Assembly (NCBI GenBank): GCA_004173515.1
Contig: SECN01000004.1
Span: 1 to 62,177, forward strand
Origin: Myxococcaceae bacterium
Lineage (GTDB): Bacteria; Myxococcota; Myxococcia; Myxococcales; Myxococcaceae
DNA: 62,177 bases
Direction of reading: 5' to 3'
Under the pieces are notes generated by a model. That model was not told the DNA's origin. It ran no database searches and saw nothing but the letters and a program-made list of their open reading frames with translations. Positions within the stretch are counted from its first letter, which is position 1. Each line of letters opens with the position of its first letter. The translations under genes were made by a program, and so were the position numbers. Shown here piece after piece: positions 42,371 to 50,673 of the stretch.

Positions 42371-42430
42371 GGGGACTCCTCCTTGGGGCTACGGTGGACA
42401 CCGCGCCGGCGGGAGGAGGTAGCATGAAGC

Positions 42431-42472
42431 CAGGCCGCCTTCCTTGCCTCCCATCGTGGGAAGGCCGGCCTG
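42431..42472 (-). terminator. Hairpin after the radical-SAM/UdgX operon
   Basis: Arms CAGGCCGCCTTCC (42431-42443) and GGAAGGCCGGCCTG (42459-42472), complementary with one bulged base. It lies 12 bases past the UdgX stop and is probably the operon terminator. No T-tract. Confidence 0.55.
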
Positions 42473-42483
42473 TGACAGGGCCT

Positions 42484-43887
42484 TCACCCGAGCGTGCGCA
42501 GCGTGTCCGCCACCCGACGCAGGTCCTCCTCGAAGTGGATGCGCGCCTGGGCCCGCGCCCGCTCGTCCGGCATGCGCAGGAGCGCCGAGGGGTGGAAGGT
42601 CGCCATCCACGCCTTCGCCCAGGGCGTGTCGAAGATCTGCCCCCGGCTCAGGTTGATGCGGAAGCCCGGCCCGAGGAAGGCCTGCGCCGCCGTGGCCCCC
42701 AGGCAGAGGATCATCCTGGGCCTCACCTGCGCCACCTCGGCGTCCAGCCACGCCTTGCACGCGAGCACCTCGCGCCGTCCGGGCGTCGCGTGCAAGCGCT
42801 GCTTCTCCTCGCCCGCGACCCACCCGAAGTGCTTCACCGCGTTGGTGAGGTAGAGCTGCTCGCGCTCGAGGCCCACCGCGGCGAGCACCGTGTCGAGCAA
42901 CTGGCCCGCGGGGCCGATGAAGGGTCTTCCCTCGAGGTCCTCCCGGTCTCCCGGCTGCTCACCCACGATCATCAGCCGTGCCCCCGCCGGCCCCTCGCCG
43001 AACACCGCGCGCGTGGCCCGCTCATGCAGCGGACAGGCCCGGCAGCCTTGCGCCGCCTGGGCGAGCGAGGCGAGGTCGCGGTGCTCGGGCAGGAAGCGGC
43101 CTGATTCGGAGGACTCCAACTTCGGGCGCACCATGCGCGAGGTGCGCTCGGGCGCCTGGCGCACCAGCTCCGGGATGAGTCGGGTCTCGGGCAGCGTGGC
43201 CCAATGCTTCTTGGGCATCTCCGCGCGCATGGCCCGCACGTTGAGCCGCGCCGGATTGAAGGTCGACGCGTAGTACGTCCCCCACATCTCCTCCAGCGCA
43301 TCTCCGTCCGGGGCTTGTGAGCGCGGGACGCCCGGCCCGTACGTGAGCTGCTCCAGGTCCCATGACACGCTCGCGTCCGGCGTGAGGATGCTCCAGCGCA
43401 TGGAGGGAAAGCGCCGCGCGAAGAAGGGCGCCACGTAGCGCACGATGAGGTGCTCGGGCCGGTGCCACGCGATGAAGGACTCCTCGCCTTCACGCTCCAC
43501 CCGCCGGAAGCGCACGAAGGCCTTCATCTTGTGCGCGTCGCGCTGGACGCCCTTGGCCATCATGAGCACGCGGTACACGTCCGCGTCGCTCTCCACCTCC
43601 AACAGCTTGCGCTCCCCCCGCGCAAGCCGCCACAACACCCGGTAGAGCAGCCCCCAGCGCTCCGGCGAGCGGTGACACGCCACCTGCTCCGCCAGCTCCA
43701 GGAACGCCGGAGGCACCGACAGCCCCGCCCCGGGCGCGCTCGCGGGCACTCCGTCCGGCGCGAGCAGCGAGCCCTGTCCGCTCCCTTCCTCGGTGAACAG
43801 CACCTGCTCCGGGGACACGCCCCGGGCGAGCAGTCCGCGCGCCGCCGCGCGGAACGAGTCCAGGCCCGGCCCCACCTCCACCCGCAT
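42484..43887 (-). CDS. UdgX-type uracil-DNA binding protein fused to DUF4130-like domain
   Basis: A 467-residue two-domain protein. The N-terminal ~250 residues correspond to the conserved domain that accompanies the radical-SAM partner (RVEREGEESFIAWHRPEHLIV, FARRFPSMRW). The C-terminal ~200 residues are a family-4-like uracil-DNA glycosylase domain: CRACPLHERAT, GARLMIVGEQPGDREDLEG, LTNAVKHFGW and TFHPSALLR. The UdgX hallmark loop is visible as EEKQRLHATP with His366, the residue that in UdgX forms a covalent bond with uracil-DNA. Iron-sulfur cysteines are in the C-terminal domain. Its ATG overlaps the stop of the radical-SAM gene (TGATG), so the two are coupled. Confidence 0.88.
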   Translation of the reverse strand: MRVEVGPGLDSFRAAARGLLARGVSPEQVLFTEEGSGQGSLLAPDGVPASAPGAGLSVPPAFLELAEQVACHRSPERWGLLYRVLWRLARGERKLLEVESDADVYRVLMMAKGVQRDAHKMKAFVRFRRVEREGEESFIAWHRPEHLIVRYVAPFFARRFPSMRWSILTPDASVSWDLEQLTYGPGVPRSQAPDGDALEEMWGTYYASTFNPARLNVRAMRAEMPKKHWATLPETRLIPELVRQAPERTSRMVRPKLESSESGRFLPEHRDLASLAQAAQGCRACPLHERATRAVFGEGPAGARLMIVGEQPGDREDLEGRPFIGPAGQLLDTVLAAVGLEREQLYLTNAVKHFGWVAGEEKQRLHATPGRREVLACKAWLDAEVAQVRPRMILCLGATAAQAFLGPGFRINLSRGQIFDTPWAKAWMATFHPSALLRMPDERARAQARIHFEEDLRRVADTLRTLG

Positions 43888-45137
43888 CAGAGTTCTCCGG
43901 TGAGTGCTTCCTGGGCGGAGGTGAACAGGGAGAGCTGGGTGGCCGGAGGCTTCACCCGCTCGGCGAGCCCGGGCGAGTCGATGAGCCCCGTGGGCCGGTG
44001 GTCCGCTGTCACGATGAAGGGCTTCACGCGCGTGAGGGGCACGCGCAACTGCGCCAGGTCCGCGAGCGTGATGCGGTGCCAGCGGCGGATGCGGAGGAGC
44101 CGGTTCACCGTGCGCACGCCCATGCCCGGCACGCGCAGCAGGGCCTCGCGCGGGGCGCGGTTCACGTCCACGGGGAACGACTCACGCCGGCGCAACGCCC
44201 ACGCGAGCTTCGGATCCATCTCCAGGGACAGGTCTGGCTGTTCGGGCGGCGCGAGCTCGTCCACGCGAAAGCCGTAGAAGCGCAGGAGCCAGTCGGCCTG
44301 GTACAGCCGGTGCTCGCGCACGAGCGGCGGAGACTTCGCGGGCAGGCGGGCGTCGACGAGGGGGATGGGGCTGTAGGCCGAGTAGTACACCCGCCGGAGG
44401 TTGAAGCGCGTGTAGAGGCGGCTCGCAGTGTCGAGGATGGCCGCGTCCGGTGTGGGCGTGGCGCCGACGATCATCTGCGTGCTCTGGCCCGCGGGGGCGA
44501 ACTTCGGCGCCTTGGGGTTCTCCTTGCGCTCGGCCCTGGACTGCTCCACCCGGGCGGAGATCTCCTTCATCGTCCCGCCGGTGATGGCGAAGCTCTTCTC
44601 TGGGGCGAGCTTCTTCAGGTCGCTGTCCGTCGGCATCTCGATGTTGGCGCTCAGCCGGTCCGCGTACAGTCCCGCCGTGTCGATGAGCTCCCGGGACGCG
44701 CCCGGCACCGCCTTGAGGTGGATGTAGCCCTGGAAGCCGTGCACCTCGCGCAGCGTGCGCGTCACCTGGATGAGCTGCTCCATCGTGTAGTCCGGGCTCT
44801 TGATGACGCCGGAGCTCAGGAACAGCCCTTCGATGTAGTTGCGCTTGTAGAAGTCGAGCGTGAGCTGCACCACCTCCGCGGGCGTGAAGCGCGCCCGGAC
44901 GGTGTCGCTGGAGATGCGGTTGATGCAGTACTGGCAATCGTAGATGCAGAAATTGGTGAGCAGGATCTTGAGCAGGGACACACACCGGCCATCCGGTGTG
45001 TAGCTGTGGCAGATGCCCATGCCCTCGACGCTGCCGAGCCCCTCCTTGCCCGCCTTGCGTTTGCCGCCGCTGCTCGAACACGAGGCGTCGTACTTGGCGG
45101 CATCGGCGAGGATCTCCAGCTTCTTGCGCACGTCCAT
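43887..45137 (-). CDS. Putative DNA modification/repair radical SAM protein
   Basis: A 416-residue radical SAM enzyme. The cluster-binding motif CIYDCQYC (Cys64, Cys68, Cys71) is near the N-terminus, after SYTPDGRCVSLLKILLTNF. The C-terminus has a helix-hairpin-helix-like segment (LLRVPGMGVRTVNRLLRIRR) that suggests DNA binding. This combination is the family always found next to the UdgX-linked protein, and it is the upstream gene of that pair here. The start at 45137 fits the family; longer in-frame extensions are rejected. A role in DNA repair or modification is inferred from the partnership; the reaction is not established. Confidence 0.88.
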   Translation of the reverse strand: MDVRKKLEILADAAKYDASCSSSGGKRKAGKEGLGSVEGMGICHSYTPDGRCVSLLKILLTNFCIYDCQYCINRISSDTVRARFTPAEVVQLTLDFYKRNYIEGLFLSSGVIKSPDYTMEQLIQVTRTLREVHGFQGYIHLKAVPGASRELIDTAGLYADRLSANIEMPTDSDLKKLAPEKSFAITGGTMKEISARVEQSRAERKENPKAPKFAPAGQSTQMIVGATPTPDAAILDTASRLYTRFNLRRVYYSAYSPIPLVDARLPAKSPPLVREHRLYQADWLLRFYGFRVDELAPPEQPDLSLEMDPKLAWALRRRESFPVDVNRAPREALLRVPGMGVRTVNRLLRIRRWHRITLADLAQLRVPLTRVKPFIVTADHRPTGLIDSPGLAERVKPPATQLSLFTSAQEALTGEL

Positions 45138-45404
45138 GGAGGCAATGCTACTCACCGCCCCTGACGCGTGACGTAGGCCGGGGCAATGGCAAGCAGGGAG
45201 GCAAGGGGTAGCCTTCCCTGTCGCTGTCACAGGATGCAGAAGGTGAAGGCCGGCGAGGGAGGTTTGGTGTATCGCGGCTTCTCAGGTGGAGATCAGACGG
45301 GGCGGACCTTCGACGCTTCTCCCCTTGGAAGTGAAGACGACGCCCGGTGATGGGAGAGGGAGGCAGCCGGGCGAGGTGCTGCCTCCGCGAAGGACAGCAG
45401 AGGC

Positions 45405-45995
45405 TCAGGGGCGCAGCAGACGCGCGGCGATCGGCAGGTGATCCGAGGGCTCGGTCTCCGACGGCAGGGGCGTGTGGTCGTCGAGCTCTGGGAGTCGTGC
45501 CGGCTGCGCTTGCAACGCGCGTGAGTGGAAGATGAAGTCGATCGCCTTGGCCTTACCGTTCGCGTTGCAGGTCGGCTGGTGCCGCCCCTCGTAGGCATCA
45601 ATCAGCCCAGCCTCCGCGAACGCTCGGACCAGCGGTTCCCCGGGCTGTGCGTTGAAGTCGCCGCACACGACCCGGAGAGCCTCCGGGTCCCCCTGGGCGA
45701 CCTCGATCAGCTCGGCCGCCTGTTGCATCCCCTGGTGTTGCTTCACGGGCCTGTCCGGCCGGTCCCAGCGCAGGTGCGTGCACGCCACGCGCAGCCGGTC
45801 CCCTCCGGTGTCGAAGTCCAGGACCAGCGCCAGGTGCCCCGAGATGCGCCCGTCCTCCAGCCGGTCCGTGAAGTAATGGGCCCGGTGGCCAAGGCAATGC
45901 TCCAGGCGGTGGCGGGCGCCCGAGGGGCACGACCCGAAGCCCCGCGGTCTCCAACGGAGGCGCGGGGCTTCTTCCCATGCCGGCAGCGGCTTCAC
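45405..45995 (-). pseudogene. N-terminally truncated EEP-family phosphohydrolase
   Basis: The open frame (GTG at 45995) encodes only the C-terminal part of an endonuclease/exonuclease/phosphatase protein: VACTHLRW (His), VVCGDFNAQPGEP (Asp/Asn), KAIDFIFHS and SDHLPIAARLL (Asp-His). The N-terminal sheet with the conserved Asn and catalytic Glu is absent. The frame closes at a stop just upstream (46014-46016), and the next gene ends there. I read it as a decayed remnant, though a short protein could still be made. Its closest kin in the window are the genes at 11828 and 27596. Confidence 0.6.
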
Positions 45996-46024
45996 GGCAT
46001 CCGCACGCCGACATCAGGCATGAC

Positions 46025-46375
46025 TCAACAGGTCTTCCGGTAGAGCGCCAAGCAGTTCCTGGTGAACTGCTCGGGATCGCAGTGGCCATTCTGCGTGCAG
46101 CGGAACTGCCCGCTGGAGTTCCTGCAGTACTGGAGCGTGACCCAGCACGCGGCCGAGGACGCCGAAACGGAGGCGCTCTCGTCCTCCATCGATACCTGGC
46201 CCTCATCCATCCCGGCCTCCGCGTGCGGACTGGCGACGTCGTACTGGCCAGTCAGCGTCAGCCCATCCGCGGAAATGAAGGTCTGGGCCTCTCCCATCGA
46301 ATCCTCATCCCCTCCGGTCCCGCAGCCCACGAGAGGAATCGCGGCCAGCATCAGTCCCAAGAGCAGCTTCTTCAT
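46025..46375 (-). CDS. Small cysteine-rich lipoprotein
   Basis: A 116-residue lipoprotein (MKKLLLGLMLAAIPLVGCG) with an acidic middle and a C-terminal region containing six cysteines (CWVTLQYC, FRCTQNGHC, RNC, KTC). Layout resembles the lipoprotein at 30292-30540. ATG 46375 is followed directly by a good lipoprotein signal. It is divergent from the disulfide-rich secreted protein gene. Confidence 0.68.
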   Translation of the reverse strand: MKKLLLGLMLAAIPLVGCGTGGDEDSMGEAQTFISADGLTLTGQYDVASPHAEAGMDEGQVSMEDESASVSASSAACWVTLQYCRNSSGQFRCTQNGHCDPEQFTRNCLALYRKTC

Positions 46376-46643
46376 GGTCGTACCCTGTCCCTGTCCCTGG
46401 GAGGAAGTAGGCGCCCAGGCACGCCACCGGGTGCGGGAGACCACCGGCTCCCAACATCTGGGGACCTGGCGTCAGGCAGGCAAGTGGCACCTGGGTTCCA
46501 GTCCGGTGCCGTCCAACCCGCGAATTCCCAGACACGGATGCCCAGGACCCCAAATCCTTCCAAACAACTTCAGCCGCACTCGTTTCCTGATGGGCCCACC
46601 CCGCTTCAAACCTGCCAACACGGCCCAAGGGAAGGATGAATCC
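46376..46643. other. Divergent intergenic region
   Basis: About 270 bases between two secreted-protein genes, with no coding signal. Short direct repeats of CTGTCC near 46390 are visible. It should hold both promoters. Confidence 0.4.
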
Positions 46644-47162
46644 ATGTCAAAAGTGCTCACGCGAATCATCGGATTGGCCGCCATGCTCTTCATGGTGGGC
46701 CCCGCGGATGCGGCCACCCCCAAGAAGATCATCAACATGGTGTTCTACAGCGAAACGGGTGAGCGTTCGACGCTCCACGCCATTGATGGACAGGCGCTCC
46801 TCTTCAGCAACGAAATGCTGAAGGTGGCCTACCGCGTCGTTCCGGAGGTCACGGGCCCGGACAGCGTCCGCTACCGTGTCTTTCATCAAGACGCCCCGGA
46901 TTCTGCTCCTCCCCTCGACGTCATCGAGGCGCGGGCCGACGGCCAGATCCACCAGGGGCTTCGTACCGCCTTCAAACTCGCGGTAACGACCCTGGAGGAG
47001 AAATCCGTGGAGCAGCCTGCCCCGTCCAGTGACTCCGCGGTCACGGAGAAAGGCCGATGCTGCATCCGCTGTGGCGGCTGGAACATCTGCTGCAACTCCA
47101 GTCGGGGCAATTGCTGCACCGTCGCCACTTCCTGTGGCTACGGCTGCCACGTTTGCAACTGA
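46644..47162 (+). CDS. Secreted protein with very cysteine-rich C-terminal tail
   Basis: A 172-residue exported protein (signal peptide ending GPADA). The body (about residues 25-135) is a beta-rich domain of unknown family. The last ~35 residues contain ten cysteines, as CCIRC, ICC, NCC, SCGYGCHVC, with Gly, Ser and Asn between, like a disulfide-rich knot or a metal-binding tail. AAGGGAAGG precedes ATG 46644. Function unknown. The tail could be a structural cap, an antimicrobial-like knottin or a metal binder. Confidence 0.65.
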   Translation: MSKVLTRIIGLAAMLFMVGPADAATPKKIINMVFYSETGERSTLHAIDGQALLFSNEMLKVAYRVVPEVTGPDSVRYRVFHQDAPDSAPPLDVIEARADGQIHQGLRTAFKLAVTTLEEKSVEQPAPSSDSAVTEKGRCCIRCGGWNICCNSSRGNCCTVATSCGYGCHVCN

Positions 47163-47194
47163 TCGCCTTCCGAGCACCGCGACTCCACCTGTCT

Positions 47195-48283
47195 TCACGG
47201 TGTATGGGTTTCGCGCTGACGGAGCCAGGTGGAGATGGCGCGCCTGCATTCCTCATGGTGGTCCAGGAAGGCGAAGTGGCCGCTGTCGATTTCCACGTAG
47301 GTCGCGCTCGCGCCCAGGCGGCGGGCGTAGGCGCGCATGGAGGGCGTGGGCATCGTGCTGTCGGTCCGCCCCTGCACCATCAACGTGGGCACGCCGGGCG
47401 CGGGCGCCTGGGGCCCTGCTCCCGACACGAGGATGAGTCCTCGAAGCACGAGCCCCGGGTGGGGGACCCGGTTCATGAGCAGGGTGGCCCCCACGCCCCC
47501 GTTGGAGAGTCCCCCCAGGTAGACGCGGCGGATGCCCTGGGCCGCGAGCCACGCGTAGGTGGACTCCAGGGTGCGCGCGCCTTCGGGTTCCCACCAATGC
47601 CCCAAGGGGCCCACGGAAGGGCAGACGGTGAGCGCGGAGATGCTCCGCACCGCCTGCGCCATCTCCCAGCAATACACCGCGAAGTTGCCGGTGAAGCCAT
47701 GGAGGAAGACCACGGCGGTGTCCGGGCGGTCCTTGCCTGCCGCGGGCATCACCAGCGCATCGAAGGACTCCGGGGTCTGGAGCCCCAGGTACGTCGCGAT
47801 GGCGGGCGTGGCGACCATTCCCTCGGCGGAGCCCATCCGCTGGAAGGCGGCCTCCAGCGCGGAGACGAACTCGCGCGTGTCGGAGCGGGGCAGGCGCCGG
47901 GTGAGCATCAGCGCGTGCGCCGCCAGCAGCGTCCCATCCCGTTCGTCGACGAGGCGGTTCACCCAGCGGTGTCCTCCCGCCGGCAGGTGGAGCGTGTCCA
48001 GGTGCGTGCCTCGCGCGAACACGAGCCGCGTCGTGACGACCAGGAGCAGCAGCGCGAGGCCGCCCCAGGCCATCCATCGCCGTGAACGGGCCAGGAGCCC
48101 CGCGGACAGCAGCAGCAGGCTGGCCACGTAGCCCCATCCCGAAACCGAGGCGCCGACCCAGACCGCGAGCCCCCACAAGCACAGCGCCAGGGGAGCCAGG
48201 CCAAGCCCCGTCAGGAACGCGAGCCGGGAACGCCACGGGGATGCCCCCTTCGCGGTGGGAGCCGTGGTGAGGAGTTGAGTCAT
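47195..48283 (-). CDS. Membrane-anchored alpha/beta hydrolase
   Basis: A 362-residue protein with about four N-terminal membrane segments followed by an alpha/beta hydrolase domain (from about residue 110). The nucleophile elbow is YLGGLSNGGVGATLL, the oxyanion region VVFLHGFTGN, and DSGHFAFLDHH gives the catalytic histidine. ATG 48283 is chosen. Probably a membrane-bound esterase or lipase acting on lipid substrates. Convergent with the cysteine-rich protein gene. Confidence 0.8.
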   Translation of the reverse strand: MTQLLTTAPTAKGASPWRSRLAFLTGLGLAPLALCLWGLAVWVGASVSGWGYVASLLLLSAGLLARSRRWMAWGGLALLLLVVTTRLVFARGTHLDTLHLPAGGHRWVNRLVDERDGTLLAAHALMLTRRLPRSDTREFVSALEAAFQRMGSAEGMVATPAIATYLGLQTPESFDALVMPAAGKDRPDTAVVFLHGFTGNFAVYCWEMAQAVRSISALTVCPSVGPLGHWWEPEGARTLESTYAWLAAQGIRRVYLGGLSNGGVGATLLMNRVPHPGLVLRGLILVSGAGPQAPAPGVPTLMVQGRTDSTMPTPSMRAYARRLGASATYVEIDSGHFAFLDHHEECRRAISTWLRQRETHTP

Positions 48284-48478
48284 GGGGGCACATTCGCAGC
48301 CTGCGGCGGTGAAGCGATGCCCGTGCGGCCGAACGGTCCGAAGGCGGGGAGAACGGCTCCTCACGGGAGGCGACCGGTCCCAGCCCGGCGCGGTGCTCTA
48401 GCCCAGGTTCCAGAACGCCCTGCCTGGAATGGCGCACGTGTCGGCCGCGCTGGCGCGCGGAGGCGGTATCCTCGTGGG

Positions 48479-49075
48479 ATGTCTGATCTCTTCGCCATCC
48501 GCGTCTACTCGGTGACCCCCAAAGTGGTCCGCTTGTCGGTGACCCGCTGGCACCCTGACGTCAAGCAGCCCTCGACCAACGCCGTGTTCGCGTTGATGTT
48601 GATGTACGACCCCATCGAGAGGTCGACGCACCTCGAGTTCAAGAAGTACCGCCACCTGGCGGATTCGGCGTTCGCACGGGAGGTGCGAGCGGACGGCGGC
48701 TTCAGCGGCAATTGGATGGACGCGAACGCGCAGGCGTTCGTGGCGAAGGTGAAGCGGATCGGCAGCTCTCTGGAAATCCATCTGACACACCCGGCGTGGG
48801 GTGAACACCTTCGCAGGGGAATGTCGTGGCGGACGACCGCCTATGACGCGGGCCCGGGCCTGCCCGCCGAACCTCGGGCGCCCCGCGCTCAGCAAGCCGC
48901 GGCCACGGCGAGCAAGCAGACACCGAAGACCGGGAGCGCCGGGGTGAAAAAGGCCGCGCGCAAGACCGGAGTGAAGAAGGCGGCGAAGGCGAAAAGCGCG
49001 GTGAAGAAGGCGGCGCGCAAGGCCGCAGTGAAGAAGGCGGCGAAGGCGAAAAGCGCGGTGAAGAAGGCGAAGTGA
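48479..49075 (+). CDS. Protein with histone H1-like lysine/alanine-rich tail
   Basis: A 198-residue protein. The first ~130 residues form a compact domain I do not recognise (DLFAIRVYSVTPKVVRLSV, WGEHLRRGMSWRTTAYDAG). The last ~50 residues are made of KKAA/KKAAR units like the C-terminal tail of eukaryotic histone H1 and of myxobacterial CarD and related chromatin proteins. The tail DNA is an internal tandem repeat with a 57-base period (copies at 48971-49012 and 49028-49069). A nucleoid or DNA-binding role is inferred from the tail. Confidence 0.68.
   Translation: MSDLFAIRVYSVTPKVVRLSVTRWHPDVKQPSTNAVFALMLMYDPIERSTHLEFKKYRHLADSAFAREVRADGGFSGNWMDANAQAFVAKVKRIGSSLEIHLTHPAWGEHLRRGMSWRTTAYDAGPGLPAEPRAPRAQQAAATASKQTPKTGSAGVKKAARKTGVKKAAKAKSAVKKAARKAAVKKAAKAKSAVKKAK
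48971..49069 (+). repeat. Tandem repeat encoding the lysine/alanine tail
   Basis: A 42-base segment, beginning gtgaagaaggcggcgaaggc, occurs identically at 48971-49012 and 49028-49069, a period of 57 bases. It encodes VKKAAKAKSAVKKA units. It is prone to copy-number change, so tail length probably varies between strains. Confidence 0.7.
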
Positions 49076-49094
49076 AGCAGTTAAAGCTGATGTC

Positions 49095-49127
49095 CTCGGG
49101 GAAGTGAAACAGAGGCGATACCCCGAG
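49095..49127 (+). terminator. Possible terminator after H1-tail gene
   Basis: Arms CTCGGGG (49095-49101) and CCCCGAG (49121-49127) with a 19-base loop, 19 bases after the stop. The long loop makes it weak. Confidence 0.3.
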
Positions 49128-49318
49128 TGGCGTACTGGTTCCCCCTTGGGCGTTCAAGCGCGGCACTGCCAGGGTTTTGGAAATGGAGCATCCCGCCAGG
49201 GCCAATCCCGTGAAGCCGTGGATCTATTTGCCACACCGATGGCGCTGCATCGCGCCATCCAGGTGCACGAACCGGAACCGATGGGGGAGGGAAGCGAAGA
49301 AGGTGCGGGGTGGGACCA

Positions 49319-49573
49319 TGCCTTGTGTACCGGGTAGCGCAGGTGTGTCACGCCGACACCCGGTGTCACCGTCGGGTTGCCGAGGATGGCCGGCGTCCCG
49401 TCGAGGCGCTCAAAGAATCGCACTCCGGAGCCAAGAAAAGCCGCCGCGATGTCGACGTGGATTTCGTCGAGGAGACCCGCCTTCAGGCAATGCTGGAGGG
49501 TGTCAGCGCCGTGGACCCCTACGGACCTGCCGGCGGCGCTCGACATGACGGCCGCGCGGCCGTCCTCCCAGGC
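49319..49573 (-). pseudogene. Fragment of a RibD C-terminal/dihydrofolate reductase-like gene
   Basis: On the minus strand this stretch encodes VGVHGADTLQHCLKAGLLDE and IHVDIAAAFLGSGVRFFERL, followed by VTHLRYPV. This is the hallmark C-terminal half of RibD_C-type dihydrofolate reductase family proteins. The N-terminal half is missing and the frame runs on into unrelated sequence on both sides. It is therefore a remnant rather than a functional reductase. Confidence 0.62.
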
Positions 49574-49715
49574 TCCTCTGCGTGAGCCATTGTCCTGACA
49601 GGCATGCTCTTTCACACCTGGAGACATCTCCCGGAAAGCCAAGGCGATCCGCTTCATGAGGGATGCGTGGATCAATTCATGGATTGACGTCCCGTCCCCC
49701 CAGAAGGAGCCTGTC

Positions 49716-50648
49716 ATGAAGAATGTCGCACGGACCCTTGTCTTGACTGTCGTGTCCCTTGCCCTGTGGTCGCAGCCCGCTCGCGCAGCGGGTACGTACA
49801 CGCAGACGAAGTATCCCATCGTGCTGGCGCACGGCCTGGCGGGATACGATTCGCTCATTGGACTGGTGGATTACTTCTACGGCATCGCGCCAGACCTCAG
49901 GTCGGGCGGCGCGACCGTCTACCTCGCGAGCGTGCCGGCGTTCAATTCGAGCGAGGCGCGCGGTGAGGTGCTGCTCCAGCAGGTGGAGATGATCGCCGCG
50001 CTCAGCGGCGCGGGAAAGGTGAACCTGATTGGCCACAGCCAGGGGGGCCTGGACGTGCGCTACGTGGCGGCGGTGCGGCCGGACCTGGTCGCGTCCGTGA
50101 CGACGGTGGGCACGCCGCACAAGGGCGCCGAACTGGCGGACATCCTGCGCGCCAACATCCAGGACGGCACCGTGACGGAGAGCGTGGCGGCCTACTTCGC
50201 GGAGAACCTGGGTCTGGTGCTGGGCCTCTTGACCGGCCACAGGCATCCGCAGAACGCCATCGGTGCGCTGGCGGAGCTGACCACGGCGGGTGGCGTCGCG
50301 TTCACCAGCAAGTACCCCGCAGGCGTGCCCACGTCCGCTTGTGGCACCGGCGCGGCGACGGGTCCCCAGGGCATGCGCTACTACTCCTGGTCCGGCACCA
50401 GCCCCGTTACCAGCCTGGTGGACCCCACCGACGCCGCCCTCCTGTTGTCGTCGCTCTTGTACACGGAGGCCCAGAACGATGGCCTGGTGGGCCGCTGCAG
50501 TTCGCACTTCGGCACGGTGCTGCGCGACAACTACGACATGAACCACCTGGACGAGGTGAACCAGGTGGCGGGCCTGAGGGCGCTCTTCACCGATCCGAAG
50601 GCCATCTACCGCGAACACGCCAACCGCCTGAAGATCGCGGGTCTGTAG
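49716..50648 (+). CDS. Secreted triacylglycerol lipase (LipA-like, family I)
   Basis: A 310-residue exported lipase. Signal peptide MKNVARTLVLTVVSLALW...ARA. The alpha/beta-hydrolase core starts with YPIVLAHGLAGYD (oxyanion). The nucleophile Ser108 is in LIGHSQGGLDVRYVA. The calcium-binding and catalytic Asp/His region near the C-terminus includes DGLVGRCSSHFG and DNYDMNHLDEVN. The sequence matches the foldase-dependent Pseudomonas/Burkholderia lipases, and the downstream gene encodes that foldase. ATG 49716 is preceded by AAGGAGC. Confidence 0.9.
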   Translation: MKNVARTLVLTVVSLALWSQPARAAGTYTQTKYPIVLAHGLAGYDSLIGLVDYFYGIAPDLRSGGATVYLASVPAFNSSEARGEVLLQQVEMIAALSGAGKVNLIGHSQGGLDVRYVAAVRPDLVASVTTVGTPHKGAELADILRANIQDGTVTESVAAYFAENLGLVLGLLTGHRHPQNAIGALAELTTAGGVAFTSKYPAGVPTSACGTGAATGPQGMRYYSWSGTSPVTSLVDPTDAALLLSSLLYTEAQNDGLVGRCSSHFGTVLRDNYDMNHLDEVNQVAGLRALFTDPKAIYREHANRLKIAGL

Positions 50649-50673
50649 TCCGCGTCTCACGGGAGTCACCTCC

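Noticed and set aside
46485..46499. Possible sigma-54 promoter (TGGCAC-N5-TTCC)
   Set aside because: The -12 element is TTCC rather than TTGC and it lies ~145 bases before the start codon; too weak to call.
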